Shown piece after piece: positions 1-11,954 of a stretch of 64,000 bases of DNA (within the stretch, counting starts at the first letter, position 1; each line of letters starts with the position of its first letter). Below the pieces are notes generated by a model. It had not been told where the DNA came from, searched no databases, and saw nothing but the letters and a program-made list of their open reading frames with translations. The stretch lies in contig CM119268.1 in NCBI GenBank assembly GCA_051294375.1, forward strand, positions 9,061,187-9,125,186, written 5' to 3'. The translations under genes and the position numbers were made by a program. Source of the stretch: Paraspadella gotoi. Taxonomy: Eukaryota; Chaetognatha.

Positions 1-34
1 CTAATAGAGAGAGAGAAGAGAGAGAGAAGAGAGA

Positions 35-100
<66 letters not shown>

Positions 101-104
101 TTGT
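1..104. repeat. (GA)n microsatellite, copy A
   Basis: Nearly pure GA dinucleotides with rare GAA and GAT interruptions. It gives open frames of Arg-Glu or Ser-Leu on the two strands that are not genes. Confidence 0.95.
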
Positions 105-1199
105 GCGATGCTAAAAGGCGAAAATTGCTTGAGGTCGCCGCGCGACATTTTCTTTTTTCCAGACATTTTTTTTCTGCAAACCTCAAGGCGAATATTCCTC
201 CGTAGTAAAAAATCCCTAGAGTATAAAATGAAATAATCGCGAAACATTTAAATCATTCCGTTTTATTCTTTTTTAAAAAAAAAAAATCAACGCTATTCTT
301 TTTTTTTAGCACAAAAATTCAATACATCGTCACAATACCAAAAGCCTATTCAAAGTCCTCCTTTCAACTTACATTCATTTTATATTATTTCATTCCAATT
401 AATTATATCATTCGTCCTCAACCTGAGGTTCATAATATTTCCCCCCCCCCCAATCCCTCCCCCCAAAAAATTCATATTTTCTATTTGGATTTATTATTTT
501 TCTCTCCCCAATTTTCCGCTCCCCTCTTTTCTCTCTCTGTCTCCTTTTCTTTGTCGTCTCGCTCTCTTCTCGCATCACGAGAGCAAGACGAAGATCCAAG
601 CGACGACTTTCCGACGATGACGTATCGACGTCCCGCCACCATCCCAGCATCACCTTAAGACCTGAACAGAGGGGGGTGTGCGGGGGGGGAGTTGAAAGGG
701 GTGTTGCCGAGAAGATTTCTCGAGGAGTGTTGATTCGTTCAAGTTGTGGATGATTGGCGAGGCTAGGAGTCGAAAGGTGTGAGACGGAGAAGTGAGGAGA
801 GAGAAATGGGATAATTTTGTGAAAAGATGAGTTCTGTGTAGAAGATGGCGGCGTCGATGCGTTAGGAGACGAGAGAAGTTTGAAGATGATTTGGATCGAT
901 CGAAAATGACTACCGTGTTATGATATGAGCTGGATGAGTTTTGGAGTCCAGGGTGAAGAATAAGGTCATCGCTGAGATGAAACGAGCCTTTTGAGCGCGA
1001 CGTGCAATGTGAGAAGAATTCATGAGCTCATCTGAAGATAAAGCTGTAACTAAGTAAGAGTGAAGATTAGTTGAGGTTAACGAGAATTCAGCGCTGGTGA
1101 AAGTTAGAAAAAAGAGATAAGCTCAGCGGTAAAGATGAGATAAGATTGCGTGAGGATCTTAGCCCAATGTAAACATTGAATGAATAGTGAAAATGTGAA
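105..1199. other. Non-coding stretch, copy A
   Basis: AT-rich at first, then purine-rich with many GATGAG and GAAGATGA runs (700-1,200). Same as 10,132-11,255 in copy B. I see no supportable gene. Confidence 0.6.
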
Positions 1200-1350
1200 G
1201 TAATGATCTCAGCATGAAGAATGATTGAGCTCAACCCTTCATCTGTTGAGTCGGCGCCGGATCGAATCAAGAGATGAAGAGATGATCTCAGCATTGAAGA
1301 GATGATTTTAAGCTCAATCGGTTGAGCTGCTCTCCTTCGGTTGAGTTCGG
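1200..1350. repeat. 82-bp tandem repeat, contracted form
   Basis: One full unit plus a partial one, built around GATCTCAGCATGAAGAGATG, AGCTCAACCC and GGTCGGCGCCGGATCGAATC. Copy B has about 2.5 units at 11,256-11,466, so one unit is missing here. Confidence 0.8.
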
Positions 1351-1431
1351 CGCCGACAAAATATATTTCTCGGAAAAATCATTCTGGCGGAAGTTTTTGA
1401 GAATCACTCGCGATTCGTTTGACTTTGGTTT

Positions 1432-1436
<5 letters not shown>

Positions 1437-1497
<61 letters not shown>

Positions 1498-1503
1498 TCT
1501 CGT
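1437..1503. repeat. (CT)n microsatellite, copy A
   Basis: CT tract with two CTTC interruptions. The copy B counterpart is a longer uninterrupted tract (11,552-11,622). Confidence 0.95.
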
Positions 1504-1837
1504 CCTCCCTCTTTCTTTTACCCTCCCTAATCCGATTCTCTCTTCGTGTCTGAACCTTAACATTTCACCAATTCCACCTCACCAAAAATTAAACGACTCA
1601 CACACCTCCTCGCCACACGCCTCACAAACCCAGCCGCCACCCGCTCTCTGGTCGATGTCCGACTCGAAGAATTCGAAGGCAGATTCGACGAAAGTTTTGG
1701 CTTCTCTTCCACCTCGTCGCCGGGGGTAAGGTTCGAAAGGTTCGAAACACTTGATTGTAGAGACTGGGGATTCGAGTGTGGATCGAGATGGGGTGGACGG
1801 GAGTTTGAGACGCTCGCTTTTTAGCATGGAATCTCGA

Positions 1838-2090
1838 CGCTATAATTCGCTTTGTCGGTCCGTCGGCCCCACCCCAAAAGTTTGTCGGTGTGACACTTGT
1901 CAGAACATCGATAATGCGAAGATGTCCGTCCGTCCGTCCGTTTGTCGTGGTCAGTGACGAAAAGACATAAAAACAAACATGTCGGATAAATTATTAATTA
2001 ATTAATTAATTATTGAACTGAAATAATTAATTAATTAATGAACTTGAAATAATTAATTAATAATTAATTCATTGTTTGATCAAACTTTTT
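1838..2090 (+). repeat. R1 dispersed repeat, short form (copy A)
   Basis: Begins with a CGACGCTATAATTCGCTTTG-like head, then GTCGGTCCGTCGGCCCC, a TGTCAGAACATCG block, GTCC tetranucleotides and TTAATTAA runs. It ends at a TTGTTTGATCAAACTT palindrome. The same modules recur at 5.7, 20.3, 29-32 and 36 kb. Confidence 0.8.
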
Positions 2091-2689
2091 TTTATTTCTT
2101 ATTTATTTCGCATAACTGAAAATTATATTCATAAAATATGTCTTGTTAAAGAGTTTATAATGATTTTTTATCTGAATTGAGCCCTGACCTTTTATTTTTG
2201 AAGGCTCAAATATCTGAATTTGAAGTTTAATTGAATGACTTTGATAATTTGAATAATTTTGATTAAAGCCTCTAATGGGTTTAATTTTATACATTGAATT
2301 TGAATAACTGGTCTCTCATTGGTTAATAATAACTAGTAGATGTTTTGATTTTATTCTCAAAATGTGAACCTCTCTCTCATTGGTGTTTATAATTTTGTCC
2401 TTGTATATAAAAGGAGAGTAAATTCTTTTTGTATTCAAACGGAAAACGAAAACATAAAACTTGTTATGTTCATCTATCTGAATGACTTACATTTTAATAA
2501 TACTTTTAAGTCCAATGGAAAAAGTCTGTTTCGATTACGAGCAAAATACATGAATATTGAATAAGGTACAGGGTTCACAAATTATTTTGAACTTAATAAT
2601 TTTCAATTTTGAGCTCTTTTATTTATTTTCATTTCTTTTAACTTAGCTATCTCACACAAATTTTTCTCTATCACTTTCACTCTATCCTT

Positions 2690-3030
2690 TTTTAATTTAT
2701 TATTGTTGTAATTTATTTTCCATTATTTAGTTTAAAAACTTTATCTTAGTGTTACATTGCTCAAATGTATTATTTCCCTCTCATTCCCCTCTCTCTGTAC
2801 CATTTTCACTTCTTTTCAAACTTACTCTATCTGTCCTCAACTTACCATATGTCCTCAGCTCTAACAATTGTCTTCTCTATTCTTTGTTTAAAAACTCTGA
2901 CCTCTCTCTCTGGCATTCAAAATCACATTCACAAATGTAAAAATCGCGCTGATGAAGGCTTGCATTAAAGCCGAAACATGCCTTGTTTTTTATAAATAAC
3001 ATCGTTGATCAAAACAAAACAAACTATATT
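2690..3030 (+). repeat. R2 dispersed repeat (copy A)
   Basis: Homologous to 12,820-13,165 and, inverted, to 36,785-37,170. All share the blocks TTCACTTCTTTTCA and ACTTACTCT, a hammerhead-like core, and CGTTG followed by AACAAAAC or AAACTAAAC sequence. Probably the terminal part of a retroelement. Confidence 0.7.
2949..2982 (+). ncRNA. Hammerhead-like ribozyme core, degenerate (copy A)
   Basis: CTGATGA is followed by a five-pair stem (GGCTT/AAGCC) with a short loop, then GAAAC. One extra A sits between the CUGAUGA box and stem II. The cleavage triplet position reads GCC instead of GUC, which should abolish cleavage. See the finding on the three copies. Confidence 0.45.
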
Positions 3031-3660
3031 CGCGAAACTTAATCATAAAAAAATCATTATACATTTTTTTGTTTTGCCTTTCGACTTTAAATTATATTAA
3101 TTATTATATTTTAACCATATAAAAATAAAAAAGATATGATTTCAGTTTTGATAGTAGTAAGTTTTTGAATCACTGTTTAAAGAATTTTACATTGACTCTA
3201 AACTTAAGAATTTAACATTTAAATTGAATTCAAATAGTAAAATGTAAAAAATACGGACGGTTATGACGTCGATAAAAAAGTTAATAATGATAAAAACGTT
3301 AAAAAAGCAAGCAATAGAAGAATTAGCCAGTCTTTTTTCTCTTTTTAATCAATGGCTCTGATCGATATTCTGGACAAGGAGCGAAAGAGTCGAGTTCATT
3401 TTTTCAATCACGTGATCGAGATTCTTCGATTTCCATTCATCGACGAGTTTTTGTCATTTCGTCGTTTCGTCCCGATTCTGAGTCGCGAATAAAAATTGAC
3501 ATCTGGTCGTTTTGAGGACAGTGAACGTCCGTTCGTATCTCTCTCTCTCTCTCTTCTTCTTTTTGTCTTGTCTCTCCGCTTTCTTCTAATTCTCCCAATG
3601 GGGTCAACCTGACCATTGAAGCCCCATTCACCGTCTCTTGCTTCCTCTTCCTTGTTCACC
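3031..3660. other. Upstream region of the intronless gene, copy A
   Basis: AT-rich to about 3,330, then mixed sequence with a TCACGTGA palindrome (about 3,409) and a short CT tract. No gene seen. Equivalent to 13,166-13,800. Confidence 0.5.
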
Positions 3661-3666
3661 GTCGCC

Positions 3667-3704
3667 TATAAAAGCAAGGCCCGACCCTCAACATTTCATT
3701 CACT
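3667..3704 (+). promoter_or_regulatory. TATA box and initiator, copy A
   Basis: TATAAAAG lies about 30 bases upstream of TTTCATTCACTG. It matches the copy B promoter at 13,810-13,845 apart from one lost base. Confidence 0.6.
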
Positions 3705-3908
3705 GTTCACAAAATTCTCTCGTTGCTATAAACTTAATGCCAAAATTTTGGTCTTCTTCCGATGTGCAAACTTTGAAAGAATTACTGTGCTTTCGTTCGC
3801 CGCTTTCTTAAAAAAAAAAAACTACGACTCTTTTCTCTCTCGTTCTCAAATTTCTGCATCAAACTCGCCTAAAAAAAAAACCACAATTCGCTCAAAATAA
3901 AAAAAAAA

Positions 3909-4455
3909 ATGTCTTTCGACCCTTCAACCTTCACTCAACCCGGCCATTCACTCCCTGCATGGAGGAATTAAACTTATCCTGCGTCCCTTACCTTCGAGAG
4001 CAAAAATTCGTCTTAGCCTTCGAATATGACGCCGATGGAACCCTCGTCAATGCGAGTGCTTTCCGCTGCCTCTGCCACCGCCGGGTCACGAGACGGAGGA
4101 AGGTTGACGAAGAAGGTCATCGAATGTGGATGCCGGGAGAGACGGAAAACGGAAAAGATTCATGAGATATCTGCCAATGCTCGAGAATTATGGAATGAGT
4201 CCGGGTTTATCAGAAGGAAACGCTGGATGGGCGACTGCAGCCTATTTCATCTCTGCAGTCGTCGATGACAAGAGTTGTTTCCCTGGCAAAGGTGTTTACG
4301 CCGTTTCCGGGGAGCAGCAGTCAACTCTAGGAGAGAAAACACTTTACGACGAATCGCCAAAATTATTGTCCACGAAAATCCTTAGATCGAATTGTCCCTT
4401 TTACGAAAAACGCGCCGCCAATGGTGTTCGGAAGCAAATCGCCCTTATTGATTAA
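3909..4455 (+). pseudogene. Frameshifted copy of the intronless 186-codon gene
   Basis: Start codon, stop codon and flanks correspond to 14,055-14,615, but this copy is 14 bases shorter net, and several one-base losses move the frame repeatedly. Pieces of the protein appear in all three frames. Because the same kind of damage is spread over the whole of copy A, including non-coding parts, sequencing or assembly error is as likely as true pseudogenisation. Confidence 0.85.
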
Positions 4456-5685
4456 ACGATTGAATAATGAAAAACTTTCTTTTTTATCTTGTGACAATTT
4501 TGGCTCATATCAAACACAACGAACGTGAAAGGAAAATATCTAACAATATATTGGTAACTTAATCATTTTAAATGAGAAATTTTTTTACTCGTAAAAAGCT
4601 TACAAACTCTAAACTATGAATTAATTTTTTTTTTTGCCCACAAAATCCTGGAGCAATTATAGTTAATAAATATTGAAATATGATTCTATATGTATATCTA
4701 ATTAGTTTTCATCGAAGTTTATAGATGAATTCTGTTCAGACGCTGTTAAAAGTGATACTATTCGATATTCGTGAAATCTTTTTTCAATTTTTTTCTTTCT
4801 TTCTATTTTTTTTTTTATATTTCTATATTTTCTATGCTAATGTGTATTTCATTGATATACTTAATACTTTCCAATTTGCAATGTCCGCAATGATCCTTAA
4901 TTGTTTGAATTTTATTTTTTAGTGCCATTAGTGCAATTTTCTTGCTCAATACTCATCGTTAATCGTTTAATCTTCTTATTGTCTTTAATTGTCAAATTGT
5001 CTCTTTTATTTCGGAAAAAAAAAAAAAAATTAATATTCTATGATAAGGGACGCTGTAAGAAACGCAAAACTTATAATCATTTTACCAATTTTTTCTCATC
5101 CATCCAAATCGCAAATGGCAAAAAATTTATCACTTATCATTAGTTCTGAAACACGAATTCTTTTTTTAAGCTTCTTTTTTCTTTAAGCTCTATCAGAATC
5201 GTTTTAAAATTCTACATGAATTTTTTAAAAAATTTGTGATTTATAGTTATATGATAAACTATAAACGCTTCTATGGTGTAGTGTTAACTATACATTTAGA
5301 TCTATCTCCTGCGATGATTCTATAATCATAAAATTGTTTTAAATTTTGTTATCTCTGTGTTATAATACAAACCTTGTTTCGCCTCATCATTTGTGTGCCT
5401 TCAAAATTATCTATTTTGACTGTAATGTTGCAATTTTCCCGTTTAAATAAATAAACGACAGTGTATTTGATAATAAACGTGAATTTTACTCCAAAGCGTC
5501 AGGTAGCTTAGCTTAAGTTAGCTCTCACCATTGAAAATGTTGGAAACGTTAAATTTGTAAATTTCCAAATGTATATATTTAATCTGGATCTGGATGGAAT
5601 TTAAACCCCGTCTAAAGATTTTATTTCATCATAAAAGAAATGATAAAATATTAAATTGTAAAGTTATTGTGTTCAATCAGTCTTT
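4456..5685. other. AT-rich non-coding stretch, copy A
   Basis: Long A and T homopolymers and no convincing exon. An AATAAA follows the gene near 4,665. Matches 14,620-15,850 in copy B. Confidence 0.6.
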
Positions 5686-5689
5686 TTCA

Positions 5690-6100
5690 GCCTTGGCTCC
5701 AGCTCAAGCAAAAGATTTTTTAAGTCGGATCTGCTTATCTGCTTATCCGTCGGTTCGCCCTCACAATCTTGTCGGTCATTTACTTATTTCATGTCAGAAC
5801 ATCAAATTATGATAAAAATATGTAAAAAATTTATGTCTATCTGTTCTTGTCTGTCTGTCTGTCCGTCCCACCTTAGCATTAAACTCCAATTATTTTGGAT
5901 TGATTAAAATGAAATTTTTGTGTGGTGGTTAGGAAAGTGTGTGATGAGCTTGATATAAAGTTTCGATGGAATCGAGGAGTGTGTTTGTATGGAAAAAACC
6001 AAAGTCAGTTTACTTAATTTTATTATGCTTACTCATAAATGTTTTAAATTATATTTATTATTAATTAAGGTGAAAAAGTGAATGCAGTTAAAAAAAATAA
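5690..6100 (+). repeat. R1 dispersed repeat (copy A, second insertion)
   Basis: Starts at GTCGGATCTGCTTATCTGC, continues with GTCCGTCCCACCTTAGCA and with GAAAGTGTGTGATGAGCTTG and AAAGTTTCGATGGAATCG, and fades into TTAATTAA. Same modules as 15,855-16,260, 20,332-20,955 and the 27-32 kb inverted repeat. Confidence 0.8.
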
Positions 6101-6645
6101 GCAAGTTCAAAAAAATAATAATAGATACAAAAAATATTTTACTTGTAATTATTTCTACCATTAGTAACAGTTAATGCTTACATATATAATTTAATATAGA
6201 AATAGATATAGAAATACATAAATATCGGCAATTGACCCACGACGCCTATAATAACAGAAGAAGTCAGGCAGTCACGATTAATGGAAGCCAAAGCCGTATA
6301 GCGAACTGACAGACTAACGAACAAATGGGCCAACTTATGTTGACGGAATGACAGTCCGAGCGAGAAATAAGCCGTCCGGGCCCGATGAGAGAAATAAATA
6401 GATTGACCTTCTTGCCGATGGACTGTCTTAAAAAGAAAAACGGCCAGACCGACCGACAGACGCGATCACTCAAAACACTTGGACTCCCTAGTCGCTACTT
6501 CCCCCCCTCCCCTCATTCCCCCTCAGTACCAGCATGGGCGAAGAGTCGTCTTCCCTCAGCAAAGCCTCCACGTCGATGGCTTCGCTGGAGGACTCGACGC
6601 CGCATCCTGGAGGACGGCTTGGCCCACTTCCCCCATCGGATCTTG
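6101..6645. other. Non-coding stretch with an exon-like end, copy A
   Basis: Mostly unique AT-rich sequence, then a C-rich run ending CCCCCTCAG and an open segment beginning MGEESSSLSK (from 6,534). This matches the both-strand exon-like segment 16,708-16,849 in copy B. Confidence 0.4.
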
Positions 6646-6696
6646 TTAAGGAGTTTCTCCGTCGTCGAGTGGCCTCGCTCCGTGGAGGTCGAAGAA

Positions 6697-6785
6697 TCCT
6701 AAGAGGGTTGGGGCGGCGTGGGGGTAACTAAGAGGGTTGGTGGGCGTGGGTAACTAAGAGGGTTGGTGGGGCGTGGGGCGAATCT
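6697..6785 (+). repeat. 30-bp G-rich tandem repeat, copy A
   Basis: Three units of about 28-30 bp of the type TAACTAAGAGGGTTGGTGGGG. Counterpart of 16,885-16,975, with several bases missing. Confidence 0.85.
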
Positions 6786-7876
6786 TGTGCCCCGCTGTCA
6801 TTTTACTGACCCTTTTCAATTGAATTGTGATGAATGAGTGAGAAAAAATGACGTCGTTTGTTAGCGAAACTTAGACATTTTTTTTGTGATTTCGATTTTT
6901 TAACGAATTTTTAAGGGAAATGCATTAGACTCTTATTATTTGTCAAAACTCTGTTATGCATCTCTGCCTAGTGGTCACAGAGATGCGTCCTAACGCGCTA
7001 TAGTAACAATTTATGAGGCAGCTACACTACACCGACTGCCACAATAGATATTTACTTTTCTCTCCTTCCTCCATCTCCACCACGCCCACTCAACCACCAC
7101 CGCCCACCCAATTCTCCTTACCTCGACATCTTGCTCTTCAACGGAATATCCGACGTCGTCGTCGTCTGCTTTTCGTCCGCCATCGACGCCGTCATCGACG
7201 CCGCCGAGTCTCCGGCCGCGGCCAGCGCTGGAAGAGGAATATTACAAAACCGGCGCCGGATTCGAAAGGAATTCCTTGGACGGTGTCTCGATGCTCCCGC
7301 GACTCGCGGCGTCGCCCATCGGAAGATCGAGAGTGTCGAGCCGGGTTCGCCGACGGAGAAGTATGCTCGGCGTCGTCCCGCGGCGTCCATGGCGCCCGAG
7401 GCGGCGTCCATAGCGCCGTCGTCTCCGGCGTCAACGCCGCGTCTCGGCGCCTCGACGGAGCCCTCTCAGAGCCGCGCGATTTTGGCCATGTTGCGGAGGA
7501 CTCTCGCGTCTCGTCCAACTGGTCCACGATGTCCAAAGTCTCCGACGCCGCCTCCGGGAAGACTGCTGAAGTGTGCAACATCAACTCGTCGAGGCTCTGA
7601 AGACCTCCTCGAGGTCAACGTCTGAGATCGGCTCCCGCTGGGCCGAGGTGTGCGTGTCCCTCTCGGTAGAAGACGTGGTGCCGCGGCGGATGCTGCGCCG
7701 TGGGTTGCTGCGGCGGTTGCTGCGGGTGTTGCCGCCAATTGAGGCGGTTTTTCTGTGCGGAGTTGCTGTTGTTAGAGGATGTTTTGAAGTCGAGGGAATT
7801 GACCGAAAAGTTTGGCGGGAATCTGATGATGGAAAGATAAATAAGTAAACGACGTTTTTAATCAACTTCTTTAAAC

Positions 7877-7892
7877 GCTTCTGTCTCTCTCT

Positions 7893-7929
<37 letters not shown>

Positions 7930-7944
7930 CTCTCTCTCTCTCGC
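7877..7944. repeat. (CT)n tract inside an intron, copy A
   Basis: Interrupted CT repeat that fills most of the short intron between two exons of the minus-strand gene copy. More interrupted than in copy B (18,066-18,133). Confidence 0.85.
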
Positions 7945-9205
7945 CTGGTTTCGTTCCTCGAAAATCTGTTGCCTGATGTTGTTGTTGCAACTTTCAACTG
8001 CTGCCTAACGAATTCATGTCCAGAGCAACAGTCCAAACTCCTGCATCGCTTCCGCGTGTTAGACTTGCGTTTCTTGGTTCTTCGTTCCTCTTTCACCGAC
8101 TCTTCGCGGGGCGTTTTCCCTTTTACCGAGCCGCTAGCGTCGAGAATGCCATTCATCCAGAGAATCGACGCTCCGGCCGCCGCCTCCCCGCCCCCGACTA
8201 GCGCTCTGCTTTCCCTCCATCAACATCTTTCGAATCCTCGTCAATCTGCCGCTTGGCCGCATCCGGCTCCCAGATCCTCGTCGGCGAGCATCTCGAGGAT
8301 CAGCATCTTCCACCATTTTCAGCTATCATCTTGCAGTCGCGTTCCTCCTGCGCTCCGCCGCTGCTCCGTCGCTGCTTTTCTGCTCCTGTTGTCTTCCCTG
8401 CTCTTCTATCTTCTTCTCTTCCTCTCTCCTTCCCTTCTCTCCCTCTCTTCCTCTCTCTCCCTCCTCTCTCCTCTCTTCCTCTCTCTCCTCCTCTCCCTCT
8501 CTCCTCTCTCTCCCTCCATCTCCCTCTCTCTCCTTCCCACTCCCTCTACTCCGCCGAGACTCTCCGGAGGCGACCTCGTCTTCAAACCTCTCGTCGTCCT
8601 TTTCGTCGTCGTTTTCATCCGCGTCTCCCGAAGCGCCCTCGCGGCTTCGAGCGCTCTCATCGCCTCGAACGCCGTCAGCGATTTCGTCGTCTTCCTATTC
8701 TCGTCGTCTCGTCGACGTCATCTCTATCGTCGTTGTCCGTAAGTCTTCGACAGAGTTTATTCGGGCTTCAATCATTTCCGCGAAATCCTTCAACGCGCGC
8801 GGAAGTTGTTGGTGTCTTGTCGAGATTTCTTGCGGGCAGCGTACACTTCTTCGTGAATAAAAGAGAGATCGTCAATGTCTCGGTTGCACATTGTATTACT
8901 ATTTATAATTAAGTTAATTCTCACCTAAGTCAGATTTAATGCTACGCCGCCCTTCCGTTACAATCCGTTTCGTTCCATCCTCTCCCTGACGTCAGTCATC
9001 AACCTCCTCCTCTCTCCTCGTCGCCAGCTCGTTTCGAGTTTCCAAACATCGAATCCGCCAACGATGGGCCGCATTTTTGCTTCGTCGTTGCGAGCTTTCA
9101 CTCGACGAATGAGATACTCTCCCTCCTTTTATGATTTCTTCTTCCTCCTCTTCTTTTCTTCCTTTCCTCTTCTGCTACTTCCCTTCTTTTCTTCATCTCT
9201 CTGCT

Positions 9206-9816
9206 GTTTGTGAGGAGAAGTGGGAGCAGACGATTGGCAAAGGAGAGAGGCTGGAGGTGCAGACGATTGGCGAACGTGAGGGAATTTGAGATGGTCAGAG
9301 CCACTGCAGGGATTTTAGACCGGAAATACGAAGTTAGGCGTGGGATATTATTCAGGCGGTTAAATTCCGTTTCGAATTTTTGGAAACTATGGTTTTTTTG
9401 TTTTTTTATTTATTTATTTTATTTTAAGAATTGTATGCATTTTTATGTATATACTGACTCACGACAGTTTCTTTTTTTAATCTCTCACTCTCAAAATTTT
9501 TTTCTTCATTTTCTTTTCTAATAAATAATTTGTTAGTTAAATTAGTTCATTTTTTTCATCTTTTTACCGTTTGATCTTTCACAAAAGCTTATTCAACTCA
9601 CAAACTTACGACCAGCATCGGGCCGACTCCTCACGCACCCTTTTCACGTTCTTTCCAGTGATTCGCTGTGAGAATCTCACCCAAATATCATCACTAGTTC
9701 ACCATCGCCTTCACCACCAGGGAATGTTTGGTTCTTGAACCAAAACATTTTTATCTTCAACGTTTCGAATTTTTACTCTTCTTCCAACCCATTTCTCTCT
9801 CTCTCTCTCTCTCTCT
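9206..9816. other. Unique spacer between the two copies
   Basis: Contains a direct repeat of GCAGACGATTGGC (9,227 and 9,257), then AT-rich sequence and a short CT tract that runs into the gap. No gene supported. Confidence 0.6.
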
Positions 9817-9878
9817 NNNNNNNNNNNNNNNNNNNNNNNNNNNNNNNNNNNNNNNNNNNNNNNNNNNNNNNNNNNNNN
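9817..9878. other. Assembly gap (62 N) between copies A and B
   Basis: The N run starts inside a CT microsatellite, between the duplicated segments. The scaffold join here is not supported by sequence. Confidence 0.99.
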
Positions 9879-9976
9879 TCCTTCTCTATTAGGAGCTAAA
9901 GTTGTCAGGTCGACTCATCGCCACGAGGAGTTATGATCGCCCCGCAACGGCTTTACGAGTTGCCTTGACAACCGAA

Positions 9977-10023
9977 GAGATTCTCTCCCTGGAGAAAGAA
10001 GAGAAAGAGAGAGGAGGAGAGAG

Positions 10024-10089
<66 letters not shown>

Positions 10090-10130
10090 GGTGGTGGAGA
10101 GGAGAGAGAGAGAGAGAGAGAGAGAGCTTG
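9977..10130. repeat. (GA)n microsatellite, copy B
   Basis: GA dinucleotide tract with GGTGGTGGA interruptions. Defines the fuzzy left edge of copy B. Confidence 0.95.
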
Positions 10131-11255
10131 TGCGATGCTAAAAGGCGAAAATTGCTTGAGGTCGCCTGCGCGACATTTTTCTTTTTTCCAGACATTTTTT
10201 TTTCCTCGCAAGAACCTCAAGGCAAATATCCTCCGTAGTAAAAAACTCCCTAGAGTATAAATGAAATAATCGCGAAACATTAAATCATTCCGTTTTATTC
10301 TTTTTTAAAAAAAAAAAAATATCAACGCTATTCTTTTTTTTTAGCACAAAAATTTCAATACATCGTCACGAATACCAAAGGAGCCTATCTTACGATACTC
10401 AAAGTCCTCCTTTCAACTTACATTCATTTTATATTATTTCATTCCAATTTAATTATATCATTCGTCCTCAACCTGAGGTTTCATAATATTTCCCCCCCCA
10501 AATCCTCCTTCCAAAAAAATTCAATATTTCTATTGGATTTATTATTTTTCTCTCTCAATTTCCGCTCCCCCTCTTTTCTCTTCTGTCTCCTTTTTCTTTG
10601 TCGTCTCGCTCTCTGTCTCGCATCACGAGAGCAAGACGAAGATCCAAGCGACGACTATTCCGACGATGACGATCATCGACGTTCCACCATCCCCCAGCAT
10701 CACCTTAGACCTGAACAGAGGGGGGTGGGCGGGGGGGGGAGTTGAAGGGGTGTTGCGAGAAGATTTTCTCGAGGAGTGTTGATTCGTCAAGTGTGGATGA
10801 TAGGCGAGGCTAGGAGTCGAAAGGTGTGAGAGCCGAGAAGTGAGAGAGAGAAAATGGGATAATTTTGTTGAAAAGATGAGTTCTGTGAGAAGATGAGGCG
10901 GTCGATGGTTAGGAGACGAGAGAAGTTTGAAGATGATTTTGGATCGATCGAAAAATGACTACCGTGTTTATGATATGAGCTGGATGAGTTTTGGAGTCCA
11001 GGGTGAAGAAATAAGGTCATCGCTGAGATGAAACGAGCCTTTTGAGCGCGACGTGCAGATGTGAGAATGAATTCATGAGCTCATCGTGAAGATAAAGCTT
11101 AGTAACTAAGTAAGAGTGAAGATTAGTTGAGGTTAACGAGAATTCCAGCGCTGAGTGAAAGTAAGAATAAAGAGATAAGCTCAGCGGTAAAGATGAGATA
11201 AGATTGGTGAGAATCTTAGCCCAATGTAAACATTGAATGAATAGTGAAAATGTGA

Positions 11256-11466
11256 AGTAATGATCTCAGCATGAAGAGATGATTTGAGCTCAACCCTTCA
11301 TCTGTTGAGGTCGGCGCCGGATCGAATCAAGAGATGAAGAGATGATCTCAGCATGAAGAGATGATTTTAGCTCAACCCTTCATCGGTTGAGGTCGGCGCT
11401 GGATCGAATCAAGAGATGAAGAGATGAGTTGAGCTCAACTCTCCTTCGGTTGAGTTCGGCGCCGAC
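11256..11466. repeat. 82-bp tandem repeat, about 2.5 units
   Basis: Two nearly identical units (from about 11,261 and 11,344) with GATCTCAGCATGAAGAGATG and TCGGCGCCGGATCGAATCAA, and a partial third ending TCGGCGCCGAC. Copy A retains only about 1.5 units. Confidence 0.85.
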
Positions 11467-11546
11467 AAAAATATATTTCTCGGAAAAATCATTCTGGCGG
11501 AAAAGTTTTTGAAGAATCACTCGCGGATTCGTTTTGACTTTGGTTT

Positions 11547-11551
<5 letters not shown>

Positions 11552-11622
<71 letters not shown>
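11552..11622. repeat. (CT)n microsatellite, copy B
   Basis: Uninterrupted CT dinucleotides, about 35 units. Confidence 0.98.
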
Positions 11623-11624
<2 letters not shown>

Positions 11625-11954
11625 CTCCTTTTCTTTTACCCCTCCCTAATCCGATTCTCTCTTCGTGTCTGAACCTTAACATTTCACCAATTCCACCTCA
11701 CCAAAATTAAACGACTCACACACCTCCTCGCCCACACGCCTCACAAACCCAGCCGCTCACCCGCTCTCTGGTCGATGTCCGACTCGAAGAATTCGAAGGC
11801 AGATTCGACGAAAGTTTTGGGCTTCTCTTCCACCTCGTCGCCGGCGTAAGGTTCGAAAGGTTCGAAGACACTTGATTGTAGAGACTGTGGATTCGAGTGT
11901 GGATCGAGATGGGTGGACGGGGAGTTTGAGACGCTCGCTTTTTAGCAGGAGATC

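Larger units (their letters stand above)
1..9205. repeat. Segmental copy A of a 9.3-kb direct duplication
   Basis: Runs in the same order and orientation as copy B (about 9,975-19,395). Matching landmarks are the GA tract with GCGATGCTAAAAGGCGAAAA (near 107 and 10,133), the R1 and R2 repeats, the start codon of the intronless gene (3,909 and 14,055) and the antisense exons up to about 9,205 and 19,395. The offset grows from about 10,030 to about 10,196, so A is roughly 165 bases shorter. Part of that is one lost 82-bp repeat unit; the rest is scattered one-base indels, often in homopolymers. The pattern looks like an uncorrected long-read or alternative-haplotype copy, but a real decayed duplication cannot be excluded. 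Confidence 0.95.
6646..9205 (-). pseudogene. Truncated, frameshifted copy of the acidic multi-exon gene
   Basis: Corresponds to the last exons of the minus-strand gene in copy B: terminal exon about 6,646-6,698, next exon about 7,122-7,822, middle exon about 7,945-8,878, and only the 3' part of the largest exon (8,925-9,205). Splice sites are conserved, including the GC donor (CAG|GCGAGA). Reading frames are broken by many one-base indels. The copy stops inside the largest exon where the duplication ends, so it lacks the 5' half of the gene. Confidence 0.75.
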
